A model generated the notes under the pieces. The model worked only from the letters and a program-made list of their open reading frames with translations, was not told the DNA's origin and ran no database searches. This document shows, in pieces, positions 1 to 8,307 of a stretch of 64,000 bases of DNA. The translations under genes and the position numbers were made by a program. The stretch is from Campylobacter concisus (GTDB lineage: Bacteria > Campylobacterota > Campylobacteria > Campylobacterales > Campylobacteraceae), in NCBI RefSeq assembly GCF_003048675.2, contig NZ_CP060707.1, forward strand, positions 1,364,001 through 1,428,000, given 5' to 3'. The first letter of the stretch is position 1, and the number at the start of each line of letters is the position of its first letter.

Positions 1-1
1 A

Positions 2-3000
2 AACAATGTTTTTAAGCACACAGAGGCTGAAACAGATATCATTTTTCTACAAAAAGGCAAGCATCCTGAGTATAACAAAGAAATATCCAATATTAAATCA
101 ACTCAAGTAGCACAAGATGGCACAGAATTAAATCAAAGCATAAACCATTATTTTATTGAAAACCCCCAAAACATACTTGCTAAGCCGGTCTTAAGAAATG
201 GGCAATTTGGAAAAGCAATTTTTTATGATCCAAAAGACGATATAAATTTTAGTCTTGATACAGCAATAGAAAATTTTATAGAAAATCAACTTCCTACTAA
301 CGTATATAAGTGGAGAGAGCCGGCATCTATTATCGACTTTGCAATAGAAAGTTACGACGATGCCTATGATTATGTTAAGGATTTAAAAGAAAATAGCCTT
401 TTAATCTATAATGATCAAATTTGCAAAATAACCTCGTCGATAAACGGAGAAATAAGAGCATCAAAAATTGAAGATTTAAGCCCTACCATCCAAAATAGAA
501 TTAAAAAGTATATACCCTTAAGAGACAAACTCAAAGAGCTCATTGCACTAGAGCAGACAGATATTAAAGACGATGATATAAAACTAAAGCAAACAAGAGA
601 ACAGCTTAATTTGCTACTAGACAACTATCATATTAGCGAAGGATTTTTATCTGGGAATAAGGCAGCATCATTTAAAAATCTAGATGTAGAGTTTAGCAAA
701 GTCAAAGCTCTAGAAAAAAACTATAAAAAACCTGAACGTGCAAGAGATGGCAAAGAAGCCATAAAGGAAAGCTGCGAAAAGGCTAATATTTTACTTCGCC
801 GAACAATAGGTTTTACTCCTGAAATTTTGTTTGACAATGAAAAGGATGGTGTATTAGTAAGCATGTATCAGTTTGGAAAGATCGATACAAACTATATTTC
901 AAAAAAACTAGGAAAATCAAATATCGAAGTCGAAGATCAAATTATTGCAGAAAAACTGGCTTTTTACGATCCAGAAAAATTATCAAAAGGCGAAAGAGAG
1001 CTAATTTTTACTCCAATTTATCTTAGTGGAAATGTCAAGGAAAAATTAAAATCAGCAAAAAATCTACAAGACATTTATGCGGACTTAATGCAAAACAATA
1101 TAGAAGAACTTAGCAAGGTCATACCACAAGATATTAGCTTTGTTGATATAGACACGAGGTTTGGCAGTTCTTGGATACCAATAAAATACTATGATGATTT
1201 TTTAAAGAACGAGCTAAAGACATCAAACTATAATAATGATGCATGGAAACTTCAAAATTTAGGTTCAATGGGCTGGCAAATAGACGGAGATAAATATCAT
1301 CTTTCACAATATGCAACTTATAACTATTCCGTTGAAGTCAAAGGACTTACCACACAAAGACTAATTAATGGAAATTATGAAATACACCAAAATGTAGGTA
1401 ACAATAAAAGCGTATATGACATTATAGAAAGTGCTCTAAATAATACACCTATAAAGATTATGGAAAAAACAAATGAGCCTTTGCTAGATAAAGAAGGTAA
1501 TATTAAGAGAGATAAAGAAGGCAACATAGTCTTTAAACAAGTAATAAATCCAGAAAAAACAGCTGAAGCAAATGCGAAAGTTGAAATGCTAAAAAGCAAA
1601 TTTAATGAATGGATATATAGCGACCGAGCTAGAGCAAAAGAACTAGAACGTATTTACAACGACAAATTTAACTGCTACGTTAAAGCCAAATTTAATGGAG
1701 ATGGTTTAGAAATTTTAGGGCTTGATGGCAATATAAAACTTAGAAAGCACCAAAAAGATTCTATTTTTAGAAGCATGGTTCAAAAAAATATTTTACTTGA
1801 TCACGAAGTTGGGGCTGGCAAAACATATGCAGCAATAGCTGCTGTTATGAAGCAAAAAGAGCTTGGGCTTGTAAAAAAACCTCTAATCATCGTTCCAAAC
1901 AATCTTGTAACCCAATGGGATCAAAGTATTTTTGATGCATTTCCTAATGCTAATGTGCTAGTGGCAGACGAAAACTCTTTAAGCCCAAAAGAAAGAGACG
2001 AGTTTTTGGCTAAAGTAGCAAATAATGACTGGGATGCCGTTGTTATAAAATATACACAAGTAGAAAAACTACCAGTTCCTTTTGAAACACAAAAAAAGAT
2101 ACTTGACAAAGAAATTTATGAGCTAAAAGAAGCTCTTAGATATTACGAGGAACGTGATGAATCAACAAACAGACGTTCTGCACGTCAAGTTGAAAAAATG
2201 ATAGCTAGAGTTGAAAAAAAAGTGGAAAAACTATTTGACGATAAAGCAAAATCCAAGACAATGGATTTTTCAATGCTTGGTGTTGATAGTATAGTGGTTG
2301 ATGAGGCACATAACTTTAAAAATTTAGGCGTAATCTCTCCGATGAATGCAAAAGGCAAAGGAGCTAATACTTCAAGCAAGAGAGCATTAAATATGCTTGC
2401 ACTTACTACCTATATTAACGACAAAAAAGATGGTAAAGTAATGTTTTTAACTGGAACTCCAGTATCAAACTCACTTAGCGAAATTTATAATATGCAGAGA
2501 TATTTGCAGCCAAAAGAGCTTGAAAATTTAGGCATAGATAGCTTTTCAAATTGGGCTAGTAATTTTGCTGGTATAGATATTGCCCCTGTAAGAGATGCTA
2601 GCGGTCGCATAAAAATGGAAGCAAGGTTTTCATCACTTACAAACTTACCTGAGCTATCAAATATACTAAGCCAAACAACAGACACTATCACAAATGATGA
2701 TATTAAAGCCTTTTCAAAGACATTTGTTCCAAATAAAGAAGTGATTTACGTAAAAAGTGAAAAATCTAAACGTATATCAGATTATATAGGGGAAGCTGAT
2801 GAAAATGGAATTTACCCTAGATACTCAATTACTGGGCGACTTATTAGCATGGAAGGTGGAGGATATGATCCAAGCATCGATAACCCACTAAAAGTAACAA
2901 ACGACGCAAAAAAAGCAAGTATTGATTTTAGACTAATAGATCCAACAGCCCCTGATTACCCAAATTCTAAAATAAATATCGCGGTTGATGAGATATTTAA

Positions 3001-4732
3001 AGAATGGCAAACTTGGGGTGATAAAAAGGGGACTCAGCTTGTATTCTTAGATGTTGGAACACCAAAAAGCACTAGTGATAAATCATTTAACTTAAAACTA
3101 GACGAGATATTAGCTAGAGAAGAGCAAAAAACAGAATATGTTGATGAATTCGAGAATATAAATGATACTTTAGAAAACAGCGAGGTATCAGTAGATGATC
3201 TTGATGAAAATGGAGAGGTTCTAAAAAAGGATGAATTTGATGATAGTAGATTTTTTCTTTATGGAGATATTTATAAAAAGCTAGTTGATAAAGGAATACC
3301 AAGAGAACAAATAGCATTTATACATGATGCAGTTAGCAACGAAGAAAAAGCGGATCTTTTTAAAAAAGTTAATGATGGTGAAGTTAGAGTTCTTTTGGGC
3401 AGCCGTGCAAAAATGGGAACAGGAGTAAATGTCCAAAGACGCATCACAGCACTTCACCACATAGATTGTCCATGGAGACCAAGTGATATAACACAAAGCA
3501 ATGGAAGGGCGATTAGACAAGGTAATCTCTTTTATGAGAACGACCCAGAAAACTTTATAATCAAAGAATTTAGACATATTACTCCTGGAACGTTTGATGA
3601 AAGGAACTGGGAGTTGCAGAGCAAAAAGAACGAGGCTATATTAAATTTCAGAAGAGGTGTCGTCGGAGAACGTAGTTTAAATGGCTTTGAGGAGGATTTA
3701 TTAAATTCAAATGAGGCACGTGCGGTCGCCAGCGAAAATCCTCTCATCTTTACAGAGTTTGAATTAAATGAAGCTATAAAAAAAGAGAGAAATGAGCTCA
3801 AACGATATAAAGAACAAGTTTTTTCTAATGGTGAGGAGCAAGAGAAAAACAACATTAGAATGGCTAACATAGAGATACAAATATCTAAAATAGATATCAT
3901 TAAAGATATAGTAAAACAAAATACAAGCGAAAACTTTACTTGTAAAATGAACAAATATAAAGCCTCTATTGCAACTGGTGGTTTTGAGCCAATAGTGTAT
4001 GACTTTAATATACCAAAAGATAAAAATGGCACAGATACTAACGAAATAGAAATAAAGCAAAATCAAATGGCAGACATCTTGCAAGATAATATAAATTTAC
4101 TATTTGCAGAAAAAGAGACGCCAAGAGAGGTTGCAGAATATAAGGGCTTTAAAGTTATTGGAGAAGTTACAAATACAGCATTTAATGGAAATATTATATT
4201 TTTTAAGCTCGTAAACAAAGAATACGATATAGAGTTAGAACCAAGATCTCTTGAATATAATGACGATATATCAAAAGGTATTAGCGCAAGAGAACAAATT
4301 AGCCTTAGAGGCTTTTTTACAAGAATAAACAATGTCCTAAGTGATGAAGCCCTACAAAAGAGGCTAGAGAAAAATAAAAATGATCTAGAAAAATTAAAAG
4401 AATCAAATATTACTTTAAAAGAATGGTTAGCAAGCAACCAAGTTTATCCAAAGCAAGAACTTTTAAACAAACTTCAAAAAGACCTTGAAATTTGTAATTC
4501 CGAAAATGAGAAGATGATTGTAGACAGGCAGTATAAAAGTGAGTTTAAAAGTTCAGCACTAGAGGAATATAAAAATTGGGACAAAATTCAAAAAGAGAAG
4601 TTGCTTGAAAAGCTAAAAGAGCGAAACAATAATGATCAAGTAGAACGACCAGCATTTACGCAACCACAATATAAATTATCCAAACAAACAGAAGAAAAAA
4701 GCAGATCAATAGATACTGGCATCAGTCTTTAA
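2..4732 (+). CDS. DarB-like N6-methylase/SNF2-type helicase fusion, 5' end outside window
   Basis: The frame is open from base 2, so the first 203 codons before the TTG at 611 belong to the gene and its true start is off the window; 1576 residues are visible. The first ~75 residues (DIIFLQKGK, then HYFIENPQNIL) resemble the tail of the N6-adenine methylase domain found in such fusions. Helicase motifs follow: Walker A VGAGKT near residues 603-608, DEAH at 767-770, TGTPVSNS near 825, and GRAIRQGN near 1168. The C-terminal ~350 residues are charged and probably coiled-coil. Large methylase-helicase proteins of this plan are carried by plasmids, integrative elements and phage P1 (DarB), where they protect incoming DNA from restriction. 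The anti-restriction role here is inference; the helicase assignment is firm. Confidence 0.82.
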   Translation, partial: NNVFKHTEAETDIIFLQKGKHPEYNKEISNIKSTQVAQDGTELNQSINHYFIENPQNILAKPVLRNGQFGKAIFYDPKDDINFSLDTAIENFIENQLPTNVYKWREPASIIDFAIESYDDAYDYVKDLKENSLLIYNDQICKITSSINGEIRASKIEDLSPTIQNRIKKYIPLRDKLKELIALEQTDIKDDDIKLKQTREQLNLLLDNYHISEGFLSGNKAASFKNLDVEFSKVKALEKNYKKPERARDGKEAIKESCEKANILLRRTIGFTPEILFDNEKDGVLVSMYQFGKIDTNYISKKLGKSNIEVEDQIIAEKLAFYDPEKLSKGERELIFTPIYLSGNVKEKLKSAKNLQDIYADLMQNNIEELSKVIPQDISFVDIDTRFGSSWIPIKYYDDFLKNELKTSNYNNDAWKLQNLGSMGWQIDGDKYHLSQYATYNYSVEVKGLTTQRLINGNYEIHQNVGNNKSVYDIIESALNNTPIKIMEKTNEPLLDKEGNIKRDKEGNIVFKQVINPEKTAEANAKVEMLKSKFNEWIYSDRARAKELERIYNDKFNCYVKAKFNGDGLEILGLDGNIKLRKHQKDSIFRSMVQKNILLDHEVGAGKTYAAIAAVMKQKELGLVKKPLIIVPNNLVTQWDQSIFDAFPNANVLVADENSLSPKERDEFLAKVANNDWDAVVIKYTQVEKLPVPFETQKKILDKEIYELKEALRYYEERDESTNRRSARQVEKMIARVEKKVEKLFDDKAKSKTMDFSMLGVDSIVVDEAHNFKNLGVISPMNAKGKGANTSSKRALNMLALTTYINDKKDGKVMFLTGTPVSNSLSEIYNMQRYLQPKELENLGIDSFSNWASNFAGIDIAPVRDASGRIKMEARFSSLTNLPELSNILSQTTDTITNDDIKAFSKTFVPNKEVIYVKSEKSKRISDYIGEADENGIYPRYSITGRLISMEGGGYDPSIDNPLKVTNDAKKASIDFRLIDPTAPDYPNSKINIAVDEIFKEWQTWGDKKGTQLVFLDVGTPKSTSDKSFNLKLDEILAREEQKTEYVDEFENINDTLENSEVSVDDLDENGEVLKKDEFDDSRFFLYGDIYKKLVDKGIPREQIAFIHDAVSNEEKADLFKKVNDGEVRVLLGSRAKMGTGVNVQRRITALHHIDCPWRPSDITQSNGRAIRQGNLFYENDPENFIIKEFRHITPGTFDERNWELQSKKNEAILNFRRGVVGERSLNGFEEDLLNSNEARAVASENPLIFTEFELNEAIKKERNELKRYKEQVFSNGEEQEKNNIRMANIEIQISKIDIIKDIVKQNTSENFTCKMNKYKASIATGGFEPIVYDFNIPKDKNGTDTNEIEIKQNQMADILQDNINLLFAEKETPREVAEYKGFKVIGEVTNTAFNGNIIFFKLVNKEYDIELEPRSLEYNDDISKGISAREQISLRGFFTRINNVLSDEALQKRLEKNKNDLEKLKESNITLKEWLASNQVYPKQELLNKLQKDLEICNSENEKMIVDRQYKSEFKSSALEEYKNWDKIQKEKLLEKLKERNNNDQVERPAFTQPQYKLSKQTEEKSRSIDTGISL

Positions 4733-4742
4733 TATGGCACAT

Positions 4743-4779
4743 TTTATAATTGTATTAAATAATTTAATACAATTATAAA
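4743..4779. repeat. Perfect 19-bp inverted repeat, AT-only except one G-C pair
   Basis: Arms 4743-4761 side and 4761-4779 side mirror each other perfectly around a single central base (4761). It begins 10 bases after the stop of the methylase-helicase gene. It could act as a terminator or as an operator for the next gene. With only one G-C pair and no clean T-run it is a poor classical terminator. Confidence 0.7.
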
Positions 4780-4842
4780 TTATTTAATATAGTATTAAAC
4801 AATATAAATTTCTCAATAATCTAGAAGTAAATAATTATATAC

Positions 4843-4873
4843 AATATTAAATTATATTATATTATTTAATATT
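4843..4873. repeat. AT-only inverted repeat upstream of the 4927 gene
   Basis: AATATTAAAT (4843-4852) is mirrored exactly by ATTTAATATT (4864-4873) across an 11-base spacer. It lies about 55 bases before a start codon and shares the TTTAAT core with repeats at 4743-4779 and 5640-5684, so a common DNA-binding protein is possible. Confidence 0.6.
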
Positions 4874-4926
4874 ATTTTAAACTTTTTATATTAAGATTCT
4901 TTTATATTTAAAACAAAGGAGAAAAG

Positions 4927-5637
4927 ATGCTGCCGAATAAACCGCAAGATTATCCTAATAGTTTTCCAGCTCGAGTATGGTATACGCACCTTATAGAAGA
5001 AATCGGTGACGAAGCTATCGAAAAGCTTGGCTTTTATCCAAACGAAAGACTGCTTGACACAACAAAAGCCTTAGTAGCAAAACAAGATCAAGCACTAGCT
5101 AATTTTTTTAGTCAAAGAATATTTTGGGGAATTTTTTATAGCAGTAATGGCGGCATTGAAGAGTCTTTAGGCGTAGGCAATCGTAGGATAATTCCACTAA
5201 TATGGTTTAGACAAATTGCCGACAGTAAGTTTGCTAACTCGCTTAAAGAGGTCGCAAAAATTGCAAAAAGTAATTTAGAACAACTTCTTTATGAAGGTAT
5301 CTTGTATCAAGAATTTTTTGAGTTACAAATTTTAGTTAAAAAGGATAGCATTGAATGGCTAAAAAATAATGCTACCAAAAATGAGGTATTAAGTCATCAT
5401 GGCTTTAACAATATGTTGGGATATAAATATTTCTTAAAAAGAATAAGAGAGGGATTAATGTTTTCAAATCAAGCTTTAGAGAATGGTTTTGATGAAAAAA
5501 AACTACCTCGTTTTAGTGAAATGGTAGCACAAGGAGATGGAGCATTTTTACCTTGTCCATTAGTTAAAAACGATCTACACTTTGGTGGTGGAAAATGGCA
5601 AATAGAATATGAGTTTGTCACAGATGGTGACTATTAA
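4927..5637 (+). CDS. Hypothetical protein of the mobile element, 236 aa
   Basis: The ATG follows a good ribosome site (AAAGGAG, 6 bases away) after a very AT-rich spacer. I do not recognise the family. The protein is soluble-looking, without signal peptide or membrane segment, aromatic-rich, and has a conserved-looking N-terminus (PNSFPARVWY) and a glycine-rich patch near the end (LHFGGGKWQIEYEF). It stands between the methylase-helicase gene and a lipoprotein gene, each separated by AT-only repeats, so it may be transcribed with its own promoter. The ORF length, ribosome site and codon use make it a real gene; function is unknown. Confidence 0.75.
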   Translation: MLPNKPQDYPNSFPARVWYTHLIEEIGDEAIEKLGFYPNERLLDTTKALVAKQDQALANFFSQRIFWGIFYSSNGGIEESLGVGNRRIIPLIWFRQIADSKFANSLKEVAKIAKSNLEQLLYEGILYQEFFELQILVKKDSIEWLKNNATKNEVLSHHGFNNMLGYKYFLKRIREGLMFSNQALENGFDEKKLPRFSEMVAQGDGAFLPCPLVKNDLHFGGGKWQIEYEFVTDGDY

Positions 5638-5639
5638 TA

Positions 5640-5684
5640 TATTAAATTTTAAAATAATTTAATATAGTAAAAAATAATTTAATA
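5640..5684. repeat. Three copies of AATTTAATA/TATTAAATT between two element genes
   Basis: TATTAAATT at 5640-5648 and AATTTAATA at 5656-5664 form an inverted pair; a further direct copy lies at 5676-5684, just before the ribosome site of the lipoprotein gene. The layout of repeated half-sites looks like an operator. Confidence 0.55.
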
Positions 5685-5698
5685 CAAAGGAAAAAAAG

Positions 5699-5998
5699 AT
5701 GAGATTACTAGGCAAAATTGCACTTGGTGCAGCAGCAACAATCATGCTTATTGGTTGTGGCGAAGGATCTAAGTATGGCGATAAAGAATATACATTTGAA
5801 TATTTAAGGGATAATGAACAATTGCTAGTAGAATTGGTTCAGTGGTGCGAGTTAAACAAAAATGCAAATTTAAATACAACACAAATGAAAAACTGCCAAA
5901 CTGCATATGACAGAAAATCAAGATTGACTCAAAAATGGGGAAATGAGCCAAGTAAATGGGAAAAATTAGTCGAGAAATACGGAACTAAAAAACAATAA
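5699..5998 (+). CDS. EexN-like entry-exclusion lipoprotein
   Basis: A 99-residue protein with a lipoprotein signal: basic start, hydrophobic stretch and lipobox LIGC with Cys20 as the predicted lipidated residue. The mature part has the short-helix layout and two spaced cysteines (WCELN, MKNCQTAYD) seen in EexN-family lipoproteins, which sit in the envelope and stop a cell that already carries the element from receiving it again. The ribosome site AAAGGAAAAAAAG precedes the ATG. It lies in the element between an unknown gene and parA, which fits an exclusion role. The lipoprotein call is firm; the EexN family call is by pattern and recollection only. Confidence 0.68.
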   Translation: MRLLGKIALGAAATIMLIGCGEGSKYGDKEYTFEYLRDNEQLLVELVQWCELNKNANLNTTQMKNCQTAYDRKSRLTQKWGNEPSKWEKLVEKYGTKKQ

Positions 5999-6019
5999 GC
6001 ATAGTCTAAAGGATAAAAA

Positions 6020-6682
6020 ATGGTAATAGCAGTCTGCAATGAAAAAGGTGGTAGCGGAAAAACAAATATTGCTATAAATTTAGCCATAAAATTAGGTCTT
6101 ATGAAAGATGACACTCTTTTAGTAGACGCTGATCCTCAAAGAAGTATAGATGTTTTTACTGATATTAGAGCTGATGCAAATTTACCACTACTATTTAATG
6201 CTGTCTCAAAACTTGGATCATCGATGTTAAAAGAGATACAAAGCTTAAAGCAAAAGTATGATAGTGTAGTAATTGATACTGGTGGACGTGATAGCCAAGA
6301 AATGAGACAAGCGTTAGCGGTTTGCAATATTGCTATTATCCCAGTTATTCCGAGCGATCTTGATATTGCCGTTTTGAACAAAATGATACTAGTTTTTAAT
6401 CAAGCGAAAATTTACAATCCGAATTCAAAAGCACTAATAGTTATCTCTAAAGCTTCACCAAATCCTTTTCTAGCTAAAAAGGTAGAAGCACTACGTGAAT
6501 ATATTAGCGAAAAGAAGTTAGAAGATATTTTTCTAGCAAATAGCATAATCTATGAACGTGAGGCATATAGAAATGCCTTTTCAGCAGGAATGGGTGTGAG
6601 CGAATATTGCAAAGATAACGAAAACGCAAAGCTTGATTTCGAAGGCTTCTTTAACGAACTTGTCAATTTTGCTAATAATTAA
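6020..6682 (+). CDS. parA: ParA-family partition ATPase, small (type Ib-like)
   Basis: At 220 residues it begins directly with the deviant Walker A motif KGGSGKTN (Lys9 signature, Lys14 binding) and lacks the N-terminal DNA-binding domain of large ParA proteins. LLVDADPQRS (switch I region) and VVIDTGGRDS (Walker B) follow. Small ParA proteins of this size (ParF/Soj-like) drive segregation of low-copy plasmids or integrated elements. No ParB is encoded nearby; the ribbon-helix-helix protein at 7961 could be the centromere binder. Ribosome site AAAGGA lies 7 bases before the ATG. Family assignment is firm, the partner is inference. Confidence 0.9.
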   Translation: MVIAVCNEKGGSGKTNIAINLAIKLGLMKDDTLLVDADPQRSIDVFTDIRADANLPLLFNAVSKLGSSMLKEIQSLKQKYDSVVIDTGGRDSQEMRQALAVCNIAIIPVIPSDLDIAVLNKMILVFNQAKIYNPNSKALIVISKASPNPFLAKKVEALREYISEKKLEDIFLANSIIYEREAYRNAFSAGMGVSEYCKDNENAKLDFEGFFNELVNFANN

Positions 6683-6687
6683 AAACA

Positions 6688-6726
6688 ATATTATATTATT
6701 TTATAAAGTTTAAAATAATATAATAT
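6688..6726. repeat. Perfect 16-bp inverted repeat after parA, AT-only arms
   Basis: The arm at 6688-6703 is mirrored exactly at 6711-6726 around a 7-base loop (TAAAGTT). It begins 5 bases after the parA stop and ends 40 bases before the antitoxin start. Possible uses are terminator, operator for the toxin-antitoxin operon, or partition site. Confidence 0.7.
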
Positions 6727-6765
6727 ATTTAATTAAAAGGCTAAAATCAAAGGAAGAAAAAAATA

Positions 6766-7152
6766 ATGGCATACATATCTGGCTGGGAAGCTTTAAATAT
6801 ACCTAGGCTTGATGGTTCAATCGCCGACTGGCATCCACTGCTTTATTTTGCCAATAAAAACAATATAAAAACTTACGAGAATAATGAAATTTTAGGTTCT
6901 TTGGGGATACAAAGGCGATATGTAAAGATGCTTGATAAAGAAGAGTATGTAGCAAATTATGCAAGAGCGATAGCTGATTTAGTCTATAAAGGCGAAACAG
7001 CTGGTCTCAAGAACTGCGTGCAAGATTACTTGGATGATAACGAGGAAAGCGAACTTTTCAACTATTTAAAGCTTATAAATAAAAACAAAAAAGTTGATGA
7101 TTTTATGAAATTTGAATTAACAAAGCTATATTTTAAGGATAAAAGATGCTAG
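6766..7152 (+). CDS. Putative antitoxin paired with AbiEii-type toxin
   Basis: This 128-residue protein overlaps the nucleotidyltransferase toxin by 7 bases, the arrangement expected of the first gene of an AbiE-like toxin-antitoxin operon. Its start has a ribosome site AAAGGAAGAAAAA. The N-terminus contains SGWEALNIP and a DWHPLLYF stretch; the rest is helical and charged. I do not see the winged-helix transcription-factor motif of classical AbiEi antitoxins and the protein is shorter, so it may be a different antitoxin family. The gene position supports the call more than the sequence does. Confidence 0.65.
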   Translation: MAYISGWEALNIPRLDGSIADWHPLLYFANKNNIKTYENNEILGSLGIQRRYVKMLDKEEYVANYARAIADLVYKGETAGLKNCVQDYLDDNEESELFNYLKLINKNKKVDDFMKFELTKLYFKDKRC

Positions 7153-7961
7153 AGCAATATCAAAAAGATAGAGTTAAACTTATAAAAGAAATTTTGCCAT
7201 ATCTTGGGGATACCTTTGTTTTAAAAGGTGGAACGGCACTTAGTTTATATTATGGGCTAAATAGATATTCAGAAGACATTGATTTGGATTGCACAACCAA
7301 CAATATGAATTTTATAAACAAGCTAAAGCGCCATAAAGATTTTAGTAATTGGAATATAAATATTAAAAAAGATACCGACACTGTTTTTAGAGCAATGATA
7401 GATTATGGTGCAACCTCTCATTACGGCAGCTATCCACTAAAAATAGAAGTTAGTAGCAGAAACAAAGACCTACTGAGATCCAAGACTTTAAATTTTGAAA
7501 ATATAAATGGTGTTAACGTCTATTGTGTGGATGAGCTTATAAAAATGAAAGGAGTTGCTTTTAGTGGCAGAGATAAAATTCGAGATTTTTATGATCTAGG
7601 GTATCTACTACAAACTTATCCTGACAAATTTAGCAAAGAAAATCTTTTTGGAATACGAGAAAAGATCTTTTACTGTGGCGAGGATGAACTAAATTTACTT
7701 TTAAAAGATGAAAGTTTGCAACATAAACTTATATCACAAGACAAAATTCACATAACTGATACTTATACTCAAGATGTATTAAGGCGTATCAATACTCTAC
7801 TAGAGCCAGTAATACAAAGAGATGCAACACAATCTCAAAAACAGCAAAATGATAGTTCAAAAGCCGTTCTGTCTAGACTTGGTATAGCATATGTCAAAAA
7901 AGTAGAAAGTGGAGTCATAAAAATAAAAGAAACCAAGAATACAAAAGAAAAGGAAAGATAA
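7146..7961 (+). CDS. AbiEii/AbiGii-family nucleotidyltransferase toxin
   Basis: The 271-residue protein has the nucleotidyltransferase core: KGGTALSL (residues 27-34) and SEDIDLD with paired acidic residues Asp44 and Asp46 that would bind metal, then a later RDKIRDFYDLGYLL segment typical of the family. These proteins are the toxin half of type IV abortive-infection systems and use NTPs to modify a cell target, stopping phage growth or stabilising a plasmid. The start codon lies inside the last codons of the upstream antitoxin gene, so translation is probably coupled. The last ~45 residues are a lysine-rich tail, longer than I expect for the fold. Confidence 0.85.
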   Translation: MLEQYQKDRVKLIKEILPYLGDTFVLKGGTALSLYYGLNRYSEDIDLDCTTNNMNFINKLKRHKDFSNWNINIKKDTDTVFRAMIDYGATSHYGSYPLKIEVSSRNKDLLRSKTLNFENINGVNVYCVDELIKMKGVAFSGRDKIRDFYDLGYLLQTYPDKFSKENLFGIREKIFYCGEDELNLLLKDESLQHKLISQDKIHITDTYTQDVLRRINTLLEPVIQRDATQSQKQQNDSSKAVLSRLGIAYVKKVESGVIKIKETKNTKEKER

Positions 7962-8230
7962 TGGGAATATTGGATAAGAAAAATGGATTTGCATTTGTAA
8001 ACAATGCCAACATTGCAGCAAGTAGCAATGTGGAAGAATTTATAAACTCTGGTGCTGCAGATAGTAATGAAAAGAAAAAAAGCAATGCTGGACGTCCCAA
8101 AAAAGTGGGTGAAAAACCGGTATCGGTTGCAATATATCTTATGCCAAGCGAAAAAGAAAGACTAGAAAATGAAGCGAAAGCTCAGTTTATGAGCTTGTCT
8201 GGGTATCTAAAATTGAAAATTTTAGCATGA
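7961..8230 (+). CDS. Ribbon-helix-helix DNA-binding protein (partition or relaxosome type)
   Basis: The ATG shares one base with the toxin stop (TAATG), so it is the third gene of that operon. The 89-residue protein has a flexible, basic middle (AGRPKK) and a C-terminal segment, KPVSVAIYLMPSEKERLENE followed by SLSGYLKLKIL, that fits the strand-helix-helix of Arc/MetJ/ParG-like proteins. Two roles are plausible: centromere-binding partner of the small ParA upstream, or relaxosome accessory protein for the nearby relaxase. Order in the operon slightly favours the first. The fold call is reasonable, the role is inference. Confidence 0.65.
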   Translation: MGILDKKNGFAFVNNANIAASSNVEEFINSGAADSNEKKKSNAGRPKKVGEKPVSVAIYLMPSEKERLENEAKAQFMSLSGYLKLKILA

Positions 8231-8307
8231 CTACATGTAGGTTATGGCTATACCGTAAAGAAATAGAGATAATTAAAACAATCCCCAAAGATAACAAGCA
8301 GATGTGT

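Noticed and set aside
3532-4032. Minus-strand reading frame of 166 codons inside the methylase-helicase gene
   Set aside because: It is the shadow of a strongly supported gene, with no ribosome site and serine/phenylalanine-rich composition.
8231-8240. 10-base palindrome CTACATGTAG after the RHH gene
   Set aside because: Single copy and too short to support a function.
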